A DNA stretch of 64,000 nt. Origin: Alkalibacterium sp. 20 (lineage in GTDB: Bacteria > Bacillota > Bacilli > Lactobacillales > Carnobacteriaceae_A). Position numbers and translations under genes: made by a program. Within the stretch, counting starts at the first letter, position 1, and the number at the start of each line of letters is the position of its first letter. Shown here piece by piece: positions 18,675-26,954 of the stretch. Under the pieces are notes generated by a model. That model saw only the letters and a program-made list of their open reading frames with translations. It was not told where the DNA came from and did not search any database. The stretch lies in NCBI RefSeq assembly GCF_001885615.1, contig NZ_LSRN01000067.1, positions 48,142 through 112,141 of the forward strand. Direction: 5' to 3'.

Positions 18675-19283
18675 ATGACATACACTTTACCAGATTTACC
18701 ATACGCATATGATGCATTAGCACCAACGATCGATGAGGAAACGATGCATTTACATCATGACAAACATCACTCAGGTTATGTAACTAAAACAAACAAAGCT
18801 CTGGAAAACAATCCGGAATTAGCTGAATTAAGTATTGAAGACTTAATGGAAAAATTAGACTCAGTACCTGAAGATATCAAAACAGCTGTTAGAAATAACG
18901 GTGGCGGACATGCTAACCACTCACTTTTCTGGAAAATCCTTTCACCAACAGGTGGCGGAGAACCAACTGGTGAATTAGCAAACGCAATTAAAGAAACCTT
19001 TGGAGACTTTGAGTCATTCAAAGAAAAATTTAGTGCTGCAGCAACGGGCCGTTTCGGTTCAGGTTGGGCTTGGTTAGTACTTTCTGATGGGAAACTGGAA
19101 GTAATGGATACATTAAACCAAGACTCTCCTTACTCTGTAGGTAAAACACCTATCTTAGGGCTCGATGTTTGGGAACATGCTTACTATCTAAACTATCAGA
19201 ACCAGCGTCCTGAATATGTTAAAGCTTTCTGGAATGTTGTTAACTGGGAAGAAGTAGCTAAACGCTATAACGACGCAAAATAA
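18675..19283 (+). CDS. sodA: Superoxide dismutase, manganese type
   Basis: This enzyme converts superoxide to peroxide and oxygen in the cytosol. The 202-residue protein carries the four metal ligands His27 ([12 protein letters not shown]), His82 ([11 protein letters not shown]), Asp164 and His168 (LDVWEHAYY). The GGGHANHS context and overall pattern point to manganese rather than iron, though cambialistic use is possible. An ATG at 18666 is only one base from the AGGAGG at 18659-18664, so the ATG at 18675 (10-base spacing) is taken as the start. It is monocistronic with its own promoter and terminator. Confidence 0.94.
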   Translation: MTYTLPDLPYAYDALAPTIDEETMHLHHDKHHSGYVTKTNKALENNPELAELSIEDLMEKLDSVPEDIKTAVRNNGGGHANHSLFWKILSPTGGGEPTGELANAIKETFGDFESFKEKFSAAATGRFGSGWAWLVLSDGKLEVMDTLNQDSPYSVGKTPILGLDVWEHAYYLNYQNQRPEYVKAFWNVVNWEEVAKRYNDAK

Positions 19284-19299
19284 TTGCTTTAATATGAAA

Positions 19300-19326
19300 G
19301 GCTGGGACAACTGTCCCAGCCTTTTT
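19300..19326 (+). terminator. sodA terminator
   Basis: GGCTGGGACA (19300-19309) pairs with TGTCCCAGCC (19312-19321), followed by T5. Confidence 0.9.
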
Positions 19327-19354
19327 CCTTATATAAATCTTTTATTAAAGTGAA

Positions 19355-19567
19355 AAGGACAGTTCCAATGTGAATTCTGAGAGTTTTACTCGGAAATTTA
19401 ACGGAAAGGTTTTGAAATAGCCGATTGCCTGTCCTTCGTGACGGGAAGTGAGAGCTGAAAATGGTAGCTAAAGGTCACGCAATGCCCTAGCAGTATTCTT
19501 TATGCGTTCCTCAAAGAGAAAGCCAGCTATCGGCTGGCTCGTAGGCAGACCAGTTGCCGCACTTTTT
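19355..19567 (+). ncRNA. Candidate structured RNA of unknown family
   Basis: This about 213-base stretch has no ORF but is GC-richer than the surrounding AT-rich spacer and can form a chain of helices: AAGGACAG (19355-19362) with CTGTCCTT (19429-19436); CGTGAC (19437-19442) with GTCACG (19474-19479), enclosing AGCT/AGCT; ACGCA (19477-19481) with TGCGT (19503-19507) as an alternative; AGCCAGC (19521-19527) with GCTGGCT (19533-19539); and GGCA/TGCC just before T5 at 19563-19567, which would serve as a terminator. It does not look like RNase P, tmRNA, SRP RNA or a riboswitch class I know. It could also be a leader or decayed DNA. Confidence 0.35.
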
Positions 19568-19647
19568 ACATATACCTAATCAATAATGAGTTGGCCGCCA
19601 CCGTTCTGTTTAATGAAATGAAATTCCTCAGCAAAATAAAAAACATA

Positions 19648-19697
19648 AAAAAGTCACAGTATTATCAGTTTAATCATTGAGAGGCTGTGGCATTTTA
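19648..19697 (-). terminator. Minus-strand terminator-like hairpin upstream of pbp
   Basis: GTCACAG and CTGTGGC form a stem with one wobble pair around a long loop. On the minus strand the stem is followed by TTTTTT. No minus-strand gene is visible to its right, so it might end an antisense transcript from the pbp start region, or have no role. Confidence 0.35.
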
Positions 19698-19798
19698 ATT
19701 AACGTTTTGGTACACTAGTACGAGTATGAAAATGTAAAATAACACCCAAATGAAAATAATTCAGGTGAGCCGCTTACATAGCAATAGGAGGAAACAGA

Positions 19799-21976
19799 TT
19801 GAAAGCACCCAAGCAAAAAAGAGCCGATAAAAAGAAATCACATATTCCTTTTCGTTTAAATTTATTATTTTTTATTGTTTTTCTACTTTTTTCAAGTCTG
19901 ATTTTACGGTTAGCCTATTTACAAATTGTGCTCGTCGATGATTACCAAGCAGAAGTGGAACGGACAGAACGGACAACGATCACGGGCAGTGTACCCAGAG
20001 GTGAGATCTTTGACGCAAATTTAAATAAACTAGTCGGCAACGAAGCAAGACATTCCATCACCTATACACGTGGTAAAAACGTACCTGCCAGGCAGATGGC
20101 GAAAGTGGCGTATGACTTAGGTGATTATATTTCGATGCCTCACACAACAGCCTTTGATGTTGAAAGAAGTTTTGACCTGAGTGAACGTGATCTGAAAGAC
20201 TATTTTATAGCGATCAACCAGGAAGAAGTCCGCGAACGTTTGTCTGATGAAGAAATGCGTTTGGCTGGACCGGAATCTTATCAAGTAATGCTTGATAAGA
20301 TTTCAACAGATGAAGTTCGTTCTTTTGAAGAAAGAGACTTAGTGTCCGCAGCCGTATTCAAAAAAATGAATGCCGCTTATTCATTAAGTACAGTTAATGT
20401 GAAAAACGCAGATGTCACTCAGGAAGAAATTGCCCGTGTCAGTGAAAATCTGGATAAATTTCCGGGGATCGATACTGGTACGGATTGGGTCAGACATTAT
20501 CCGGAAGGTGACATGCTTAGTTCGATCATAGGCAGTGTATCCACTGAAGAAAGAGGCGTACCTGAAGATTCATTAAAAACGTATCTTGCGAAAGGCTATT
20601 CAAGAAACGACCGAGTGGGAACCAGTTATTTAGAATCTCAATATGAAACGGTCTTAAATGGGACCAAATCAAAAATCGAAACGGAAACAAATACCAGTGG
20701 GGATATTATCAATCAGATAGAGCAATATTCCGGACATAAAGGCGATAATTTAGTTCTCACAATGGACATTGATTTTCAGAAAACAGTGGAACAAATTGCC
20801 TTGGATTCTTTAGGCGAACGTGAAGGATTAAGTAATAGTATCTATATCGCAGCAATGGATCCACGTAATGGTGACATTTTAGCCATGACTGGTAAAGAAG
20901 TGGAAGATGGTGAAGTGAAAGATAGGACTTATGGTGTCTTCTTCGACAATTTCAACATGGGATCTTCTGTTAAAGGAGCTACCATTTTGTCGGCGTATAT
21001 GGATGGTGTACTGGACAGCAGCAATAATGTTATTGTTGACCAACCGCTACAGTTGAAAGAGTCTAATTCTATCTCATCTGTATTCAACAGATCCGGAGCA
21101 GAGGCGGTAAATGACATCACAGCGCTGGAAGTGTCTTCAAACGTCTATATGTCAAGACTTGCCATGCGTATGGGTGGTGAATGGGACTACACGAGTAATA
21201 TGACACTGAATATTGATGGACAGAAATTACTGGAAAAACAGCGTAAGTACTTTAATCAGTTTGGTTTAGGCGTTGCTACAGGTATAGATTTACCTTCAGA
21301 ATCATCTGGATTCGCTGGGCCCGGAACGTCTCCTGCTGAAGGGTTATTCTACTCATTCGGTCAGTACGACACGTATACGCCGCTTCAACTGCTGCAATAC
21401 ACAGCTACAATTGCAAACGGAGGCACACGCATTGCGCCAAGACTGGTTTCTGAGATTCGTGATACAAATACCGAAACTGGTAGTATAGGTGCACTCAAAA
21501 CAGAGATACAGCCTAGAATACTGAATACACTTGACGTGTCTGAGACAGCTATGGAACGTGTGCAACAAGGCTTTTATGAAGTCGTTAACGGAAATAGAGG
21601 GAGCGCAAGAAACTATTTTGGGGATACACCATATGTTTCTGCGGGGAAAACAGGTACAGCTCAAGCCTTTTACTGGGATGATGAGCTGAAAAAAATTACT
21701 GATGAAGTAACGAATTTAACTTATGTCGGGTATGCGCCTCATGATAATCCGGAAATAGCTATAGTGGTTGTCGTACCCAACTTACCGGTATCCAGTTCAC
21801 AACGCTCGAATAGAGAAAATGTGAGAGCCTCTCGTCGCATTTTGGACGCTTACTTTAAAGTCGGGGAATTTAAAGAAGAGTCATCCGGGGAATCAATAGA
21901 AACGGTTGAGGACTTAGTTGATGGAGCGGAAGATTTGGCTGAAGAAGAAAATACAACAGAAGAAGATGAAGAATAA
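19799..21976 (+). CDS. Class B penicillin-binding protein (PBP2b/PbpA-like transpeptidase)
   Basis: A 725-residue monofunctional transpeptidase that cross-links peptidoglycan, probably in cell elongation. It has a basic cytoplasmic start, one membrane anchor (about 20-46), the dimerisation domain with SVPRGEIFD, then the transpeptidase domain: active-site Ser389 in GSSVK, the SxN motif Ser446-Asn448 (SSN), and KTGT at 617-620. Cross-linking happens outside the membrane. The start is TTG with AGGAGG at 19786-19791. The last 35 residues are very acidic, which is unusual in the family. It is monocistronic with a strong terminator. Confidence 0.92.
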   Translation: MKAPKQKRADKKKSHIPFRLNLLFFIVFLLFSSLILRLAYLQIVLVDDYQAEVERTERTTITGSVPRGEIFDANLNKLVGNEARHSITYTRGKNVPARQMAKVAYDLGDYISMPHTTAFDVERSFDLSERDLKDYFIAINQEEVRERLSDEEMRLAGPESYQVMLDKISTDEVRSFEERDLVSAAVFKKMNAAYSLSTVNVKNADVTQEEIARVSENLDKFPGIDTGTDWVRHYPEGDMLSSIIGSVSTEERGVPEDSLKTYLAKGYSRNDRVGTSYLESQYETVLNGTKSKIETETNTSGDIINQIEQYSGHKGDNLVLTMDIDFQKTVEQIALDSLGEREGLSNSIYIAAMDPRNGDILAMTGKEVEDGEVKDRTYGVFFDNFNMGSSVKGATILSAYMDGVLDSSNNVIVDQPLQLKESNSISSVFNRSGAEAVNDITALEVSSNVYMSRLAMRMGGEWDYTSNMTLNIDGQKLLEKQRKYFNQFGLGVATGIDLPSESSGFAGPGTSPAEGLFYSFGQYDTYTPLQLLQYTATIANGGTRIAPRLVSEIRDTNTETGSIGALKTEIQPRILNTLDVSETAMERVQQGFYEVVNGNRGSARNYFGDTPYVSAGKTGTAQAFYWDDELKKITDEVTNLTYVGYAPHDNPEIAIVVVVPNLPVSSSQRSNRENVRASRRILDAYFKVGEFKEESSGESIETVEDLVDGAEDLAEEENTTEEDEE

Positions 21977-21987
21977 TCTGGAAATTT

Positions 21988-22028
21988 AAAAAGGTAAGCT
22001 GCGAACGAATCGCAGCTTACCTTTTTTG
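21988..22028 (+). terminator. Terminator after pbp
   Basis: A perfect 13-base stem (21991-22003 with 22011-22023) is followed by a T run. Confidence 0.9.
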
Positions 22029-22046
22029 CATATTTATTTTCAAATT

Positions 22047-22083
22047 AAAAGACGATAAAAGCCATAAGCTTTTATCGTCTTTT
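22047..22083. terminator. rpmG terminator, bidirectional
   Basis: A perfect 16-base stem (22047-22062 with 22068-22083) starts in A4 and ends in T4. It lies just downstream of rpmG on the minus strand. Confidence 0.85.
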
Positions 22084-22101
22084 AATCATTTATTTTGAAA
22101 C

Positions 22102-22251
22102 TTATTTTGTTTCGCGATGCAAAGTTAATTTGCGTTCACGTGGGCAATATTTTTTAATTTCTAAACGTTCAGTATTGTTACGTTTATTTTTAGATGTTAA
22201 GTAGTTGCGTTCTTTGCAATCTGTACATTCTAAGGTTACGTTTACTCGCAT
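22102..22251 (-). CDS. rpmG: 50S ribosomal protein L33
   Basis: A 49-residue ribosomal protein of the large subunit. The sequence has [12 protein letters not shown] and ends [15 protein letters not shown]. Only three of the four zinc-type cysteines remain (CxxC, then CPRE instead of CPRC), the form usual in lactic acid bacteria. The frame is open 13 codons further upstream, but the ATG at 22251 follows GGGAGGGACA and gives the standard length. Single gene, convergent with pbp. Confidence 0.95.
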   Translation of the reverse strand: MRVNVTLECTDCKERNYLTSKNKRNNTERLEIKKYCPRERKLTLHRETK

Positions 22252-22322
22252 GATTGTCCCTCCCAATATTCCTGTTTTGAAGGCTATCAAACATGTTTGG
22301 TGTCTAGCCTTTCGCCTTGACT

Positions 22323-22352
22323 AGAATACCATGATTTTACTAAAAATGCCAA
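22323..22352 (-). promoter_or_regulatory. rpmG promoter
   Basis: On the minus strand there is TTGGCA (22352-22347), an 18-base spacer, and TATTCT (22328-22323) preceded by TGG, which makes an extended -10. Confidence 0.6.
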
Positions 22353-22498
22353 TCTTTTTTAAAAATTTTTAATTTTTTTATAAAGAGGATCTGGTTCGCT
22401 GTAAGATATCAATCAGATTTTTAGTAAACCTTTTCGTTTCTAAAAAAATGTGATACTATTTTAGAGGCGCTTTATATTTAAAAGAGAGAAGGGTATGT

Positions 22499-22858
22499 AT
22501 GGAATTATGGATAGTAGCTAGTGTGCTTTTCGTATCAGCAGTGCTTGTTTTTATTTATTCATTTACACAAAAACAGGAAAAAGAACAAGCTTATAAAGAA
22601 CTCGAAGATTTTTCGCTGACAGTCACTAGAACGGTTTACGATTTAAGTGAACGGGTGAAGACCTTGGAAACTGAGTTGCAAGTAGATGATCAGGAAGATG
22701 ACCTGCACAAACAAGTTACACAATTAAATAAAGACAACATCATTACGCTGTTCACGAAAGGTTTTTCAACAGAAACCATTTCCAAGCAGCTGAGAATTGC
22801 TTCCGCTTCAGTTCAGGAGATCATTGATTCATATATCGAAGAAGGCATTCGAGCATAA
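22499..22858 (+). CDS. Small membrane-anchored protein with C-terminal helix-turn-helix-like end (SwrB/DUF6115-like)
   Basis: A 119-residue protein with one N-terminal membrane segment (about 3-21), then a coiled-coil-like helix (about 25-80) and a C-terminal segment ITLFTKGFSTETISKQLRIASASVQEIIDSYI that reads like a helix-turn-helix. The layout resembles SwrB-like proteins of Bacillus (DUF6115), but identity is weak and no function can be claimed. AGAGAGAAGGG precedes the ATG. The frameshifted gene at 22886 follows after 27 bases, so the two are probably one operon. Confidence 0.6.
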   Translation: MELWIVASVLFVSAVLVFIYSFTQKQEKEQAYKELEDFSLTVTRTVYDLSERVKTLETELQVDDQEDDLHKQVTQLNKDNIITLFTKGFSTETISKQLRIASASVQEIIDSYIEEGIRA

Positions 22859-22885
22859 ATTACATATAGAAGGTGGCGAAGCGTT

Positions 22886-23418
22886 ATGTCAAGAAAAACA
22901 AGCCGGATAATGGCAATGGGATTGCTCACGGCTAGTATAGTGGTCATGGGAATGGATTTAGCGGCTCCGAGTCAAATTAACTCTACTCAAGCAGAGGCAT
23001 CAGACTCTTTATTAGAAACTGTGTTGGAACTTGAGAACAAGATCGATGAACTAGAAGCAACTAATGTGCGGTTAACTGATGAAGTTGATCGTTTGTCTGA
23101 AGGATACTCCGAGACACTGGCTCTATCAGACTTAGAAGAAAACCCAGAAAGCGATAGCGACAACGGAGAAGATGATGAGGAAGATACTGAAAAAGCTGTG
23201 ACAGAAGAAGCTGTCCGAGAATTCGCAATTACTGTGAGAGAAGACGAACCTAGTAGTGTCGTGGCCGAACAATTGGCGTATTTCGGTGTTATCGATGACC
23301 GTCATACTTTTAATGACTTTTTGAAAAAAATGGTTATGCCAAGAAAGTGCGTCCAGGTAATTATGTAGTGAATTCAGAAATGACTGATACCGAATTAGCT
23401 CAAGCCATTGTTAGATAA
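22886..23418 (+). pseudogene. Exported YceG/MltG-like C-terminal-domain protein, frameshifted at an A7 run
   Basis: The frame beginning at 22886 gives 160 residues, but its last ten (after LKK) are out of place. Reading one base back at the run of seven A (23324-23330) continues as NGYAKKVRPGNYVVNSEM and ends at the TAA at 23416-23418. This is the small YceG-like domain of Bacillus and LAB proteins, without the MltG catalytic domain. The joined product has about 177 residues: a signal peptide (1-30), a coiled coil (about 40-75), an acidic linker (about 85-110) and the domain. The break could be an inactivating deletion, a sequencing error, or slippage used to make two products. Confidence 0.7.
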
Positions 23419-23495
23419 TTCTAAGGGCTTATTTTTGTAAAACGATTTCTTTCCTTTAAAATAATAGTATACGATACTATAAGGAGAGAATACTG

Positions 23496-23819
23496 ATGGA
23501 ATTAACTAAAATCACATTGACCAGTGGGGCCACATATATGGTTAACCACTCTCCAAAAGAGGTTTATCAGCGCGTCGCTCATTCAGATGAAAAACCTGAG
23601 AATCATATTCATCTTTTCACTCTAGAAAGTGGTCAGGACATTTATATCAATACGACATATATCCTGTCGATCGAAACGGTCAGCTCGTATATGACTCACG
23701 ACGATCATGAAAACCATAAGAAAAATACATCAGGCAAAGTAAAAGACAGCGAGAGGATCAAGGGTAACCTGGAAGCTGTAAAAGAATTTAAAGAAGACCT
23801 TGATGGAAACATGGAATAA
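23496..23819 (+). CDS. Hypothetical protein of 107 residues
   Basis: No family is recognised. The N-terminal 60 residues alternate hydrophobic and polar residues in a beta-rich pattern (KITLTSGATYMVNH, HLFTLESGQDIYI, TYILSIETV). The C-terminal 45 residues are charged and probably disordered or helical. There is no signal peptide or membrane segment. AAGGAGAG precedes the ATG. It follows the frameshifted YceG-like gene by 77 bases and ends at a hairpin near 23831. Confidence 0.6.
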   Translation: MELTKITLTSGATYMVNHSPKEVYQRVAHSDEKPENHIHLFTLESGQDIYINTTYILSIETVSSYMTHDDHENHKKNTSGKVKDSERIKGNLEAVKEFKEDLDGNME

Positions 23820-23830
23820 TATTTTCACCT

Positions 23831-23901
23831 ATCTAAGTTTAATTGTATTAAATTGTTCAGCCGCATGGGTTGGCTTTTAGACGATGAACTTAGATATTTT
23901 T
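23831..23901 (+). terminator. Hairpin with long loop after the 107-residue gene
   Basis: ATCTAAGTT (23831-23839) pairs with AACTTAGAT (23887-23895), followed by ATTTTT. The 47-base loop is long for a terminator. Confidence 0.45.
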
Positions 23902-23920
23902 GTGGAAATTTAATTAGTGA

Positions 23921-23950
23921 TTGGGTCGGTGTATAAGGATATGCTATACT
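23921..23950 (+). promoter_or_regulatory. Promoter of the rhomboid gene
   Basis: TTGGGT (23921-23926), an 18-base spacer, and TATACT (23945-23950) with an upstream TGC making an extended -10. Confidence 0.6.
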
Positions 23951-23981
23951 GTTTAAAGAATGCAACAAGGGAGAGTAAAAC

Positions 23982-24692
23982 ATGAATTATAAAACAAAAT
24001 TGAAACTTCAAAGATGGAAAAATGGACCATTTATCGCGTATTCCATTCTAACTGTAACCGGCATAATGTTTTTACTCCAGGAAATTTTAGGCGGAAGTAC
24101 CAATACGGAAACACTAGTTTTTTTGGGTGCAAAAGTTAATTTTCTTATTGTCTCAGGTGACTGGTATCGATTGATCACGCCCATGTTTCTTCATATCGGC
24201 TTGATGCATTTAGTCTTCAATGCTTTGATCATTTATTTTTTAGGCATTCAATTGGAGACGATTTTTGGTCACTGGCGCTTTTTTGCCCTATATTTTTTGA
24301 GTGGACTCGCGGGCAATGCGACAAGTTTTGCTTTCAATTCGAGTATTTCAGCTGGAGCAAGTACGGCGATTTTTGGACTCTTTGGTTCAACGCTTGTGCT
24401 GGTCAAACTTTATCCTGGTCATCCTCAAATCAAAGCAATGGCTAAGAATTTTTCACTCTTGATTATTCTGAACCTCGTTTTCGGTATATTTAGCCCGAAT
24501 ATCGATATGGCCGGGCACGTTGGGGGATTAGTTGGGGGTTACATTGTGACCTTTGCCTTATCGACCCCGCGAGCATGGAAAACGAATAAAAAGCAGCAAT
24601 TGAGTTATGCCTTACTGTTTGTCGGGATAATCATTCTGTTGATTGTCATTGGATTCAGTCGTTATAGCAGTATATTTAATTTATTTTCTTAA
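23982..24692 (+). CDS. gluP: Rhomboid family intramembrane serine protease
   Basis: A 236-residue membrane protease with about six or seven transmembrane segments. The catalytic serine is Ser127 in SAGASTAIFG and the histidine is His179 in MAGHVGGLVGG. The oxyanion-hole Asn80 is in HLVFNALI. It should cut transmembrane segments of other proteins within the membrane, though the substrate is unknown. It corresponds to YqgP of Bacillus, without the extra cytosolic domains. Glucokinase follows 27 bases downstream, in the order rhomboid-glcK found in Bacillus. The small yqgQ gene usually between them is missing. Confidence 0.9.
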   Translation: MNYKTKLKLQRWKNGPFIAYSILTVTGIMFLLQEILGGSTNTETLVFLGAKVNFLIVSGDWYRLITPMFLHIGLMHLVFNALIIYFLGIQLETIFGHWRFFALYFLSGLAGNATSFAFNSSISAGASTAIFGLFGSTLVLVKLYPGHPQIKAMAKNFSLLIILNLVFGIFSPNIDMAGHVGGLVGGYIVTFALSTPRAWKTNKKQQLSYALLFVGIIILLIVIGFSRYSSIFNLFS

Positions 24693-24719
24693 AAATCAAC
24701 AGTTAATGGAGGAGAAAGT

Positions 24720-25703
24720 ATGCAAAATAAGAATATAATTGGTGTGGACTTAGGTGGGACAACAATAAAATTTGCCATCGTGACACGTGAGGGTATCATT
24801 TTAGACAAATGGAGTATCGTTACGGATATTTCTGATGAAGGAAGCCATATCACCCCCTCGATCATTCAGTCCATTACAGAGCACATGAAAGAAAACAATC
24901 TGCAGGCAAGTGATTTCTTAGGTATCGGCATGGGTTCTCCGGGTACGGTCAATAAAAGCAAAGGAACCGTTATCGGCGCTTATAACTTGAACTGGAAAAC
25001 AGAACAGCCCTTACAGGAAATGATAGAAGGCGCAACAAATATTCCATTATTTATCGACAACGATGCCAACGTGGCAGCACTCGGTGAAAAATGGATCGGT
25101 GCCGGTAATGACGAACCGAACGTAGTCTTTATCACCCTGGGTACAGGTGTTGGTGGAGGCGTGATTGCGAATGGTGACCTGATTCACGGCGCAATCGGCG
25201 CAGCCGGAGAAATTGGTCATATAACCATCGATCCTCACGGGTATAAATGTACCTGTGGTAAAAACGGCTGCCTAGAAACAGTCGCCAGTGCCACTGGGAT
25301 CGTTCGTGTAGCTAAAGATAAGGCAGCTGCTTTTGAACAGGATACCCAGCTTAAACGAGCTATTTTAGCCGGTGAAGCTGTCGATGCCAAAGCTATTATG
25401 GATGCTGCTAAAGAAGGCGACGCATACGGTATCGCGATCACCGATGAAATCAGCGATTACTTAGGCCTGGCTTGTGGGAATATCGCCAACATACTTAATC
25501 CATCTACGATTGTAATTGGTGGTGGGGTTTCTAAAGCGGGAGAATTTTTAGCTGAACGTGTGCGAAAACAATTTTCCGTCTATGCTTTCCCCACCATCCG
25601 TGAAAGTACAAATATAAGAATTGCCGAATTAGGCAATGATGCGGGCGTCATCGGAGCAAGTTCTCTGGTTATAAATGAGTCCATCCATCAGTCGAATCAC
25701 TAA
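24720..25703 (+). CDS. glcK: Glucokinase, ROK family
   Basis: This enzyme phosphorylates glucose with ATP to glucose-6-phosphate. The 327-residue protein has the phosphate-binding VDLGGTTIKFAIV (9-21), the catalytic aspartate in FIDNDANVAALGE, GTGVGGGVI, and the zinc-binding ROK signature CTCGKNGCLE. This is the ATP-dependent Firmicutes GlcK type. GGAGGAGAAA precedes the ATG. It is in an operon with the rhomboid protease and perhaps the downstream lipoprotein and rhodanese-like genes. The glucose-6-phosphate formed could also feed Zwf, encoded earlier in this window. Confidence 0.94.
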   Translation: MQNKNIIGVDLGGTTIKFAIVTREGIILDKWSIVTDISDEGSHITPSIIQSITEHMKENNLQASDFLGIGMGSPGTVNKSKGTVIGAYNLNWKTEQPLQEMIEGATNIPLFIDNDANVAALGEKWIGAGNDEPNVVFITLGTGVGGGVIANGDLIHGAIGAAGEIGHITIDPHGYKCTCGKNGCLETVASATGIVRVAKDKAAAFEQDTQLKRAILAGEAVDAKAIMDAAKEGDAYGIAITDEISDYLGLACGNIANILNPSTIVIGGGVSKAGEFLAERVRKQFSVYAFPTIRESTNIRIAELGNDAGVIGASSLVINESIHQSNH

Positions 25704-25766
25704 CAGCTTAATCCTTTTATATGTTAAAATAATGCCATAAACAATAACAATAAAGAGGTGATAACA

Positions 25767-26885
25767 ATGTCTAAAAAGAAATCACAGAATAATTATGTGC
25801 CTTTTCTTTTACTTTGTTGTTGCCTTTTTTTGTTTGCTTGTCAGAGGGGCTCATATGCCGTCGATGAACGAACAATTTCCCCGGATCAAAGCGAGGACAG
25901 CACACTCACACCAATCGACATCCAATATGAGTCTTTTCAAAAGGTTATTGGCTGGTTGACTGAAGATGAAATTCTTATTCATATCGGCAACACGGAAGGT
26001 CATGAACTTCTTACATACAATATCTTTTCGGGCGAAAAGAATACAATTTACAATGAAAATTTAGCTATCCTCTCAGTTGAAATAAATCAGTCGAGAGACA
26101 AGATCTTACTTCAAGAAGTAAGTGAGACCCAATCGCGGCTGACAGTGATCACGACTGACGGCTTGACTGTTCAGTCTACCCCCTTCGATTACTCAAGTTA
26201 TGTTACCCTCGATTGGAATCCTACCGACAACAACACTGTGTTTATCTCTCATTATAGTTTTGACCATGTCCAGGAATCAGAAATGATTCACGTTTACGTC
26301 TGGACGATCGATGAGAACACCCTTAACACAAGAGACATTCCGTCTTTATCTCCTAAATGGTACTCTGCTAATGTGTATTTATACATTGACGAACTTGAAA
26401 CTAATGCTATGTATATCGGCGATATACGGGATGACCGAGAGGATATGCTGCTTAACATGGATATTTCCGACTTTTTCTTAAGCGAAGATACGTTTCTTGG
26501 CGTCGTTGAATCAGATATTCAGGATAACGTGGTCCATCTTTTTCATGAGTACCCTTTTTTAGTGGGGGACAAGGTATTAAGTATACCGAAAGTTACAATA
26601 AACGATTATCCAGTTAAACCGCATCTCACACAGGCCACGCGCAATGGCAAAATATACGGAGTCATTCCTGAGTATTCCTTTGCTCTGGAAGAAGATTTAG
26701 GCAACTTCAGTTTGTCATACTTGGATTTTGAAAATGAAGAAATTGAAGAAGTGATGGAACTATCCGAAGATGCCCCGATTGCACTGAGTCCCTCTGAAGA
26801 ATATCTACTGTACGGCTGGCGTTTCGAATATATAATCGATCTCTCTGAACAACGAATGATCCCATTGTTGGAAGAGTTCAACTAA
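25767..26885 (+). CDS. YqgU-like lipoprotein
   Basis: A 372-residue exported lipoprotein. The signal peptide ends in a lipobox-like FLFAC (cysteine about 26), and the mature part is all-beta with repeated strands, consistent with a propeller fold. Its place after rhomboid and glcK matches YqgU in Bacillus, and the layout is alike. The function is unknown. The GTG at 25758 lies inside the ribosome site AGAGGTG, so the ATG at 25767 is preferred. Three consecutive cysteines occur inside the signal peptide, so the exact lipid-anchored cysteine is not fully certain. Confidence 0.7.
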   Translation: MSKKKSQNNYVPFLLLCCCLFLFACQRGSYAVDERTISPDQSEDSTLTPIDIQYESFQKVIGWLTEDEILIHIGNTEGHELLTYNIFSGEKNTIYNENLAILSVEINQSRDKILLQEVSETQSRLTVITTDGLTVQSTPFDYSSYVTLDWNPTDNNTVFISHYSFDHVQESEMIHVYVWTIDENTLNTRDIPSLSPKWYSANVYLYIDELETNAMYIGDIRDDREDMLLNMDISDFFLSEDTFLGVVESDIQDNVVHLFHEYPFLVGDKVLSIPKVTINDYPVKPHLTQATRNGKIYGVIPEYSFALEEDLGNFSLSYLDFENEEIEEVMELSEDAPIALSPSEEYLLYGWRFEYIIDLSEQRMIPLLEEFN

Positions 26886-26954
26886 ATTTAGACTAGAAAA
26901 TTATCATAGAGTAATGTAAAATAGAGTATGAATAGAATAGAGAGGAAGTTTGCT

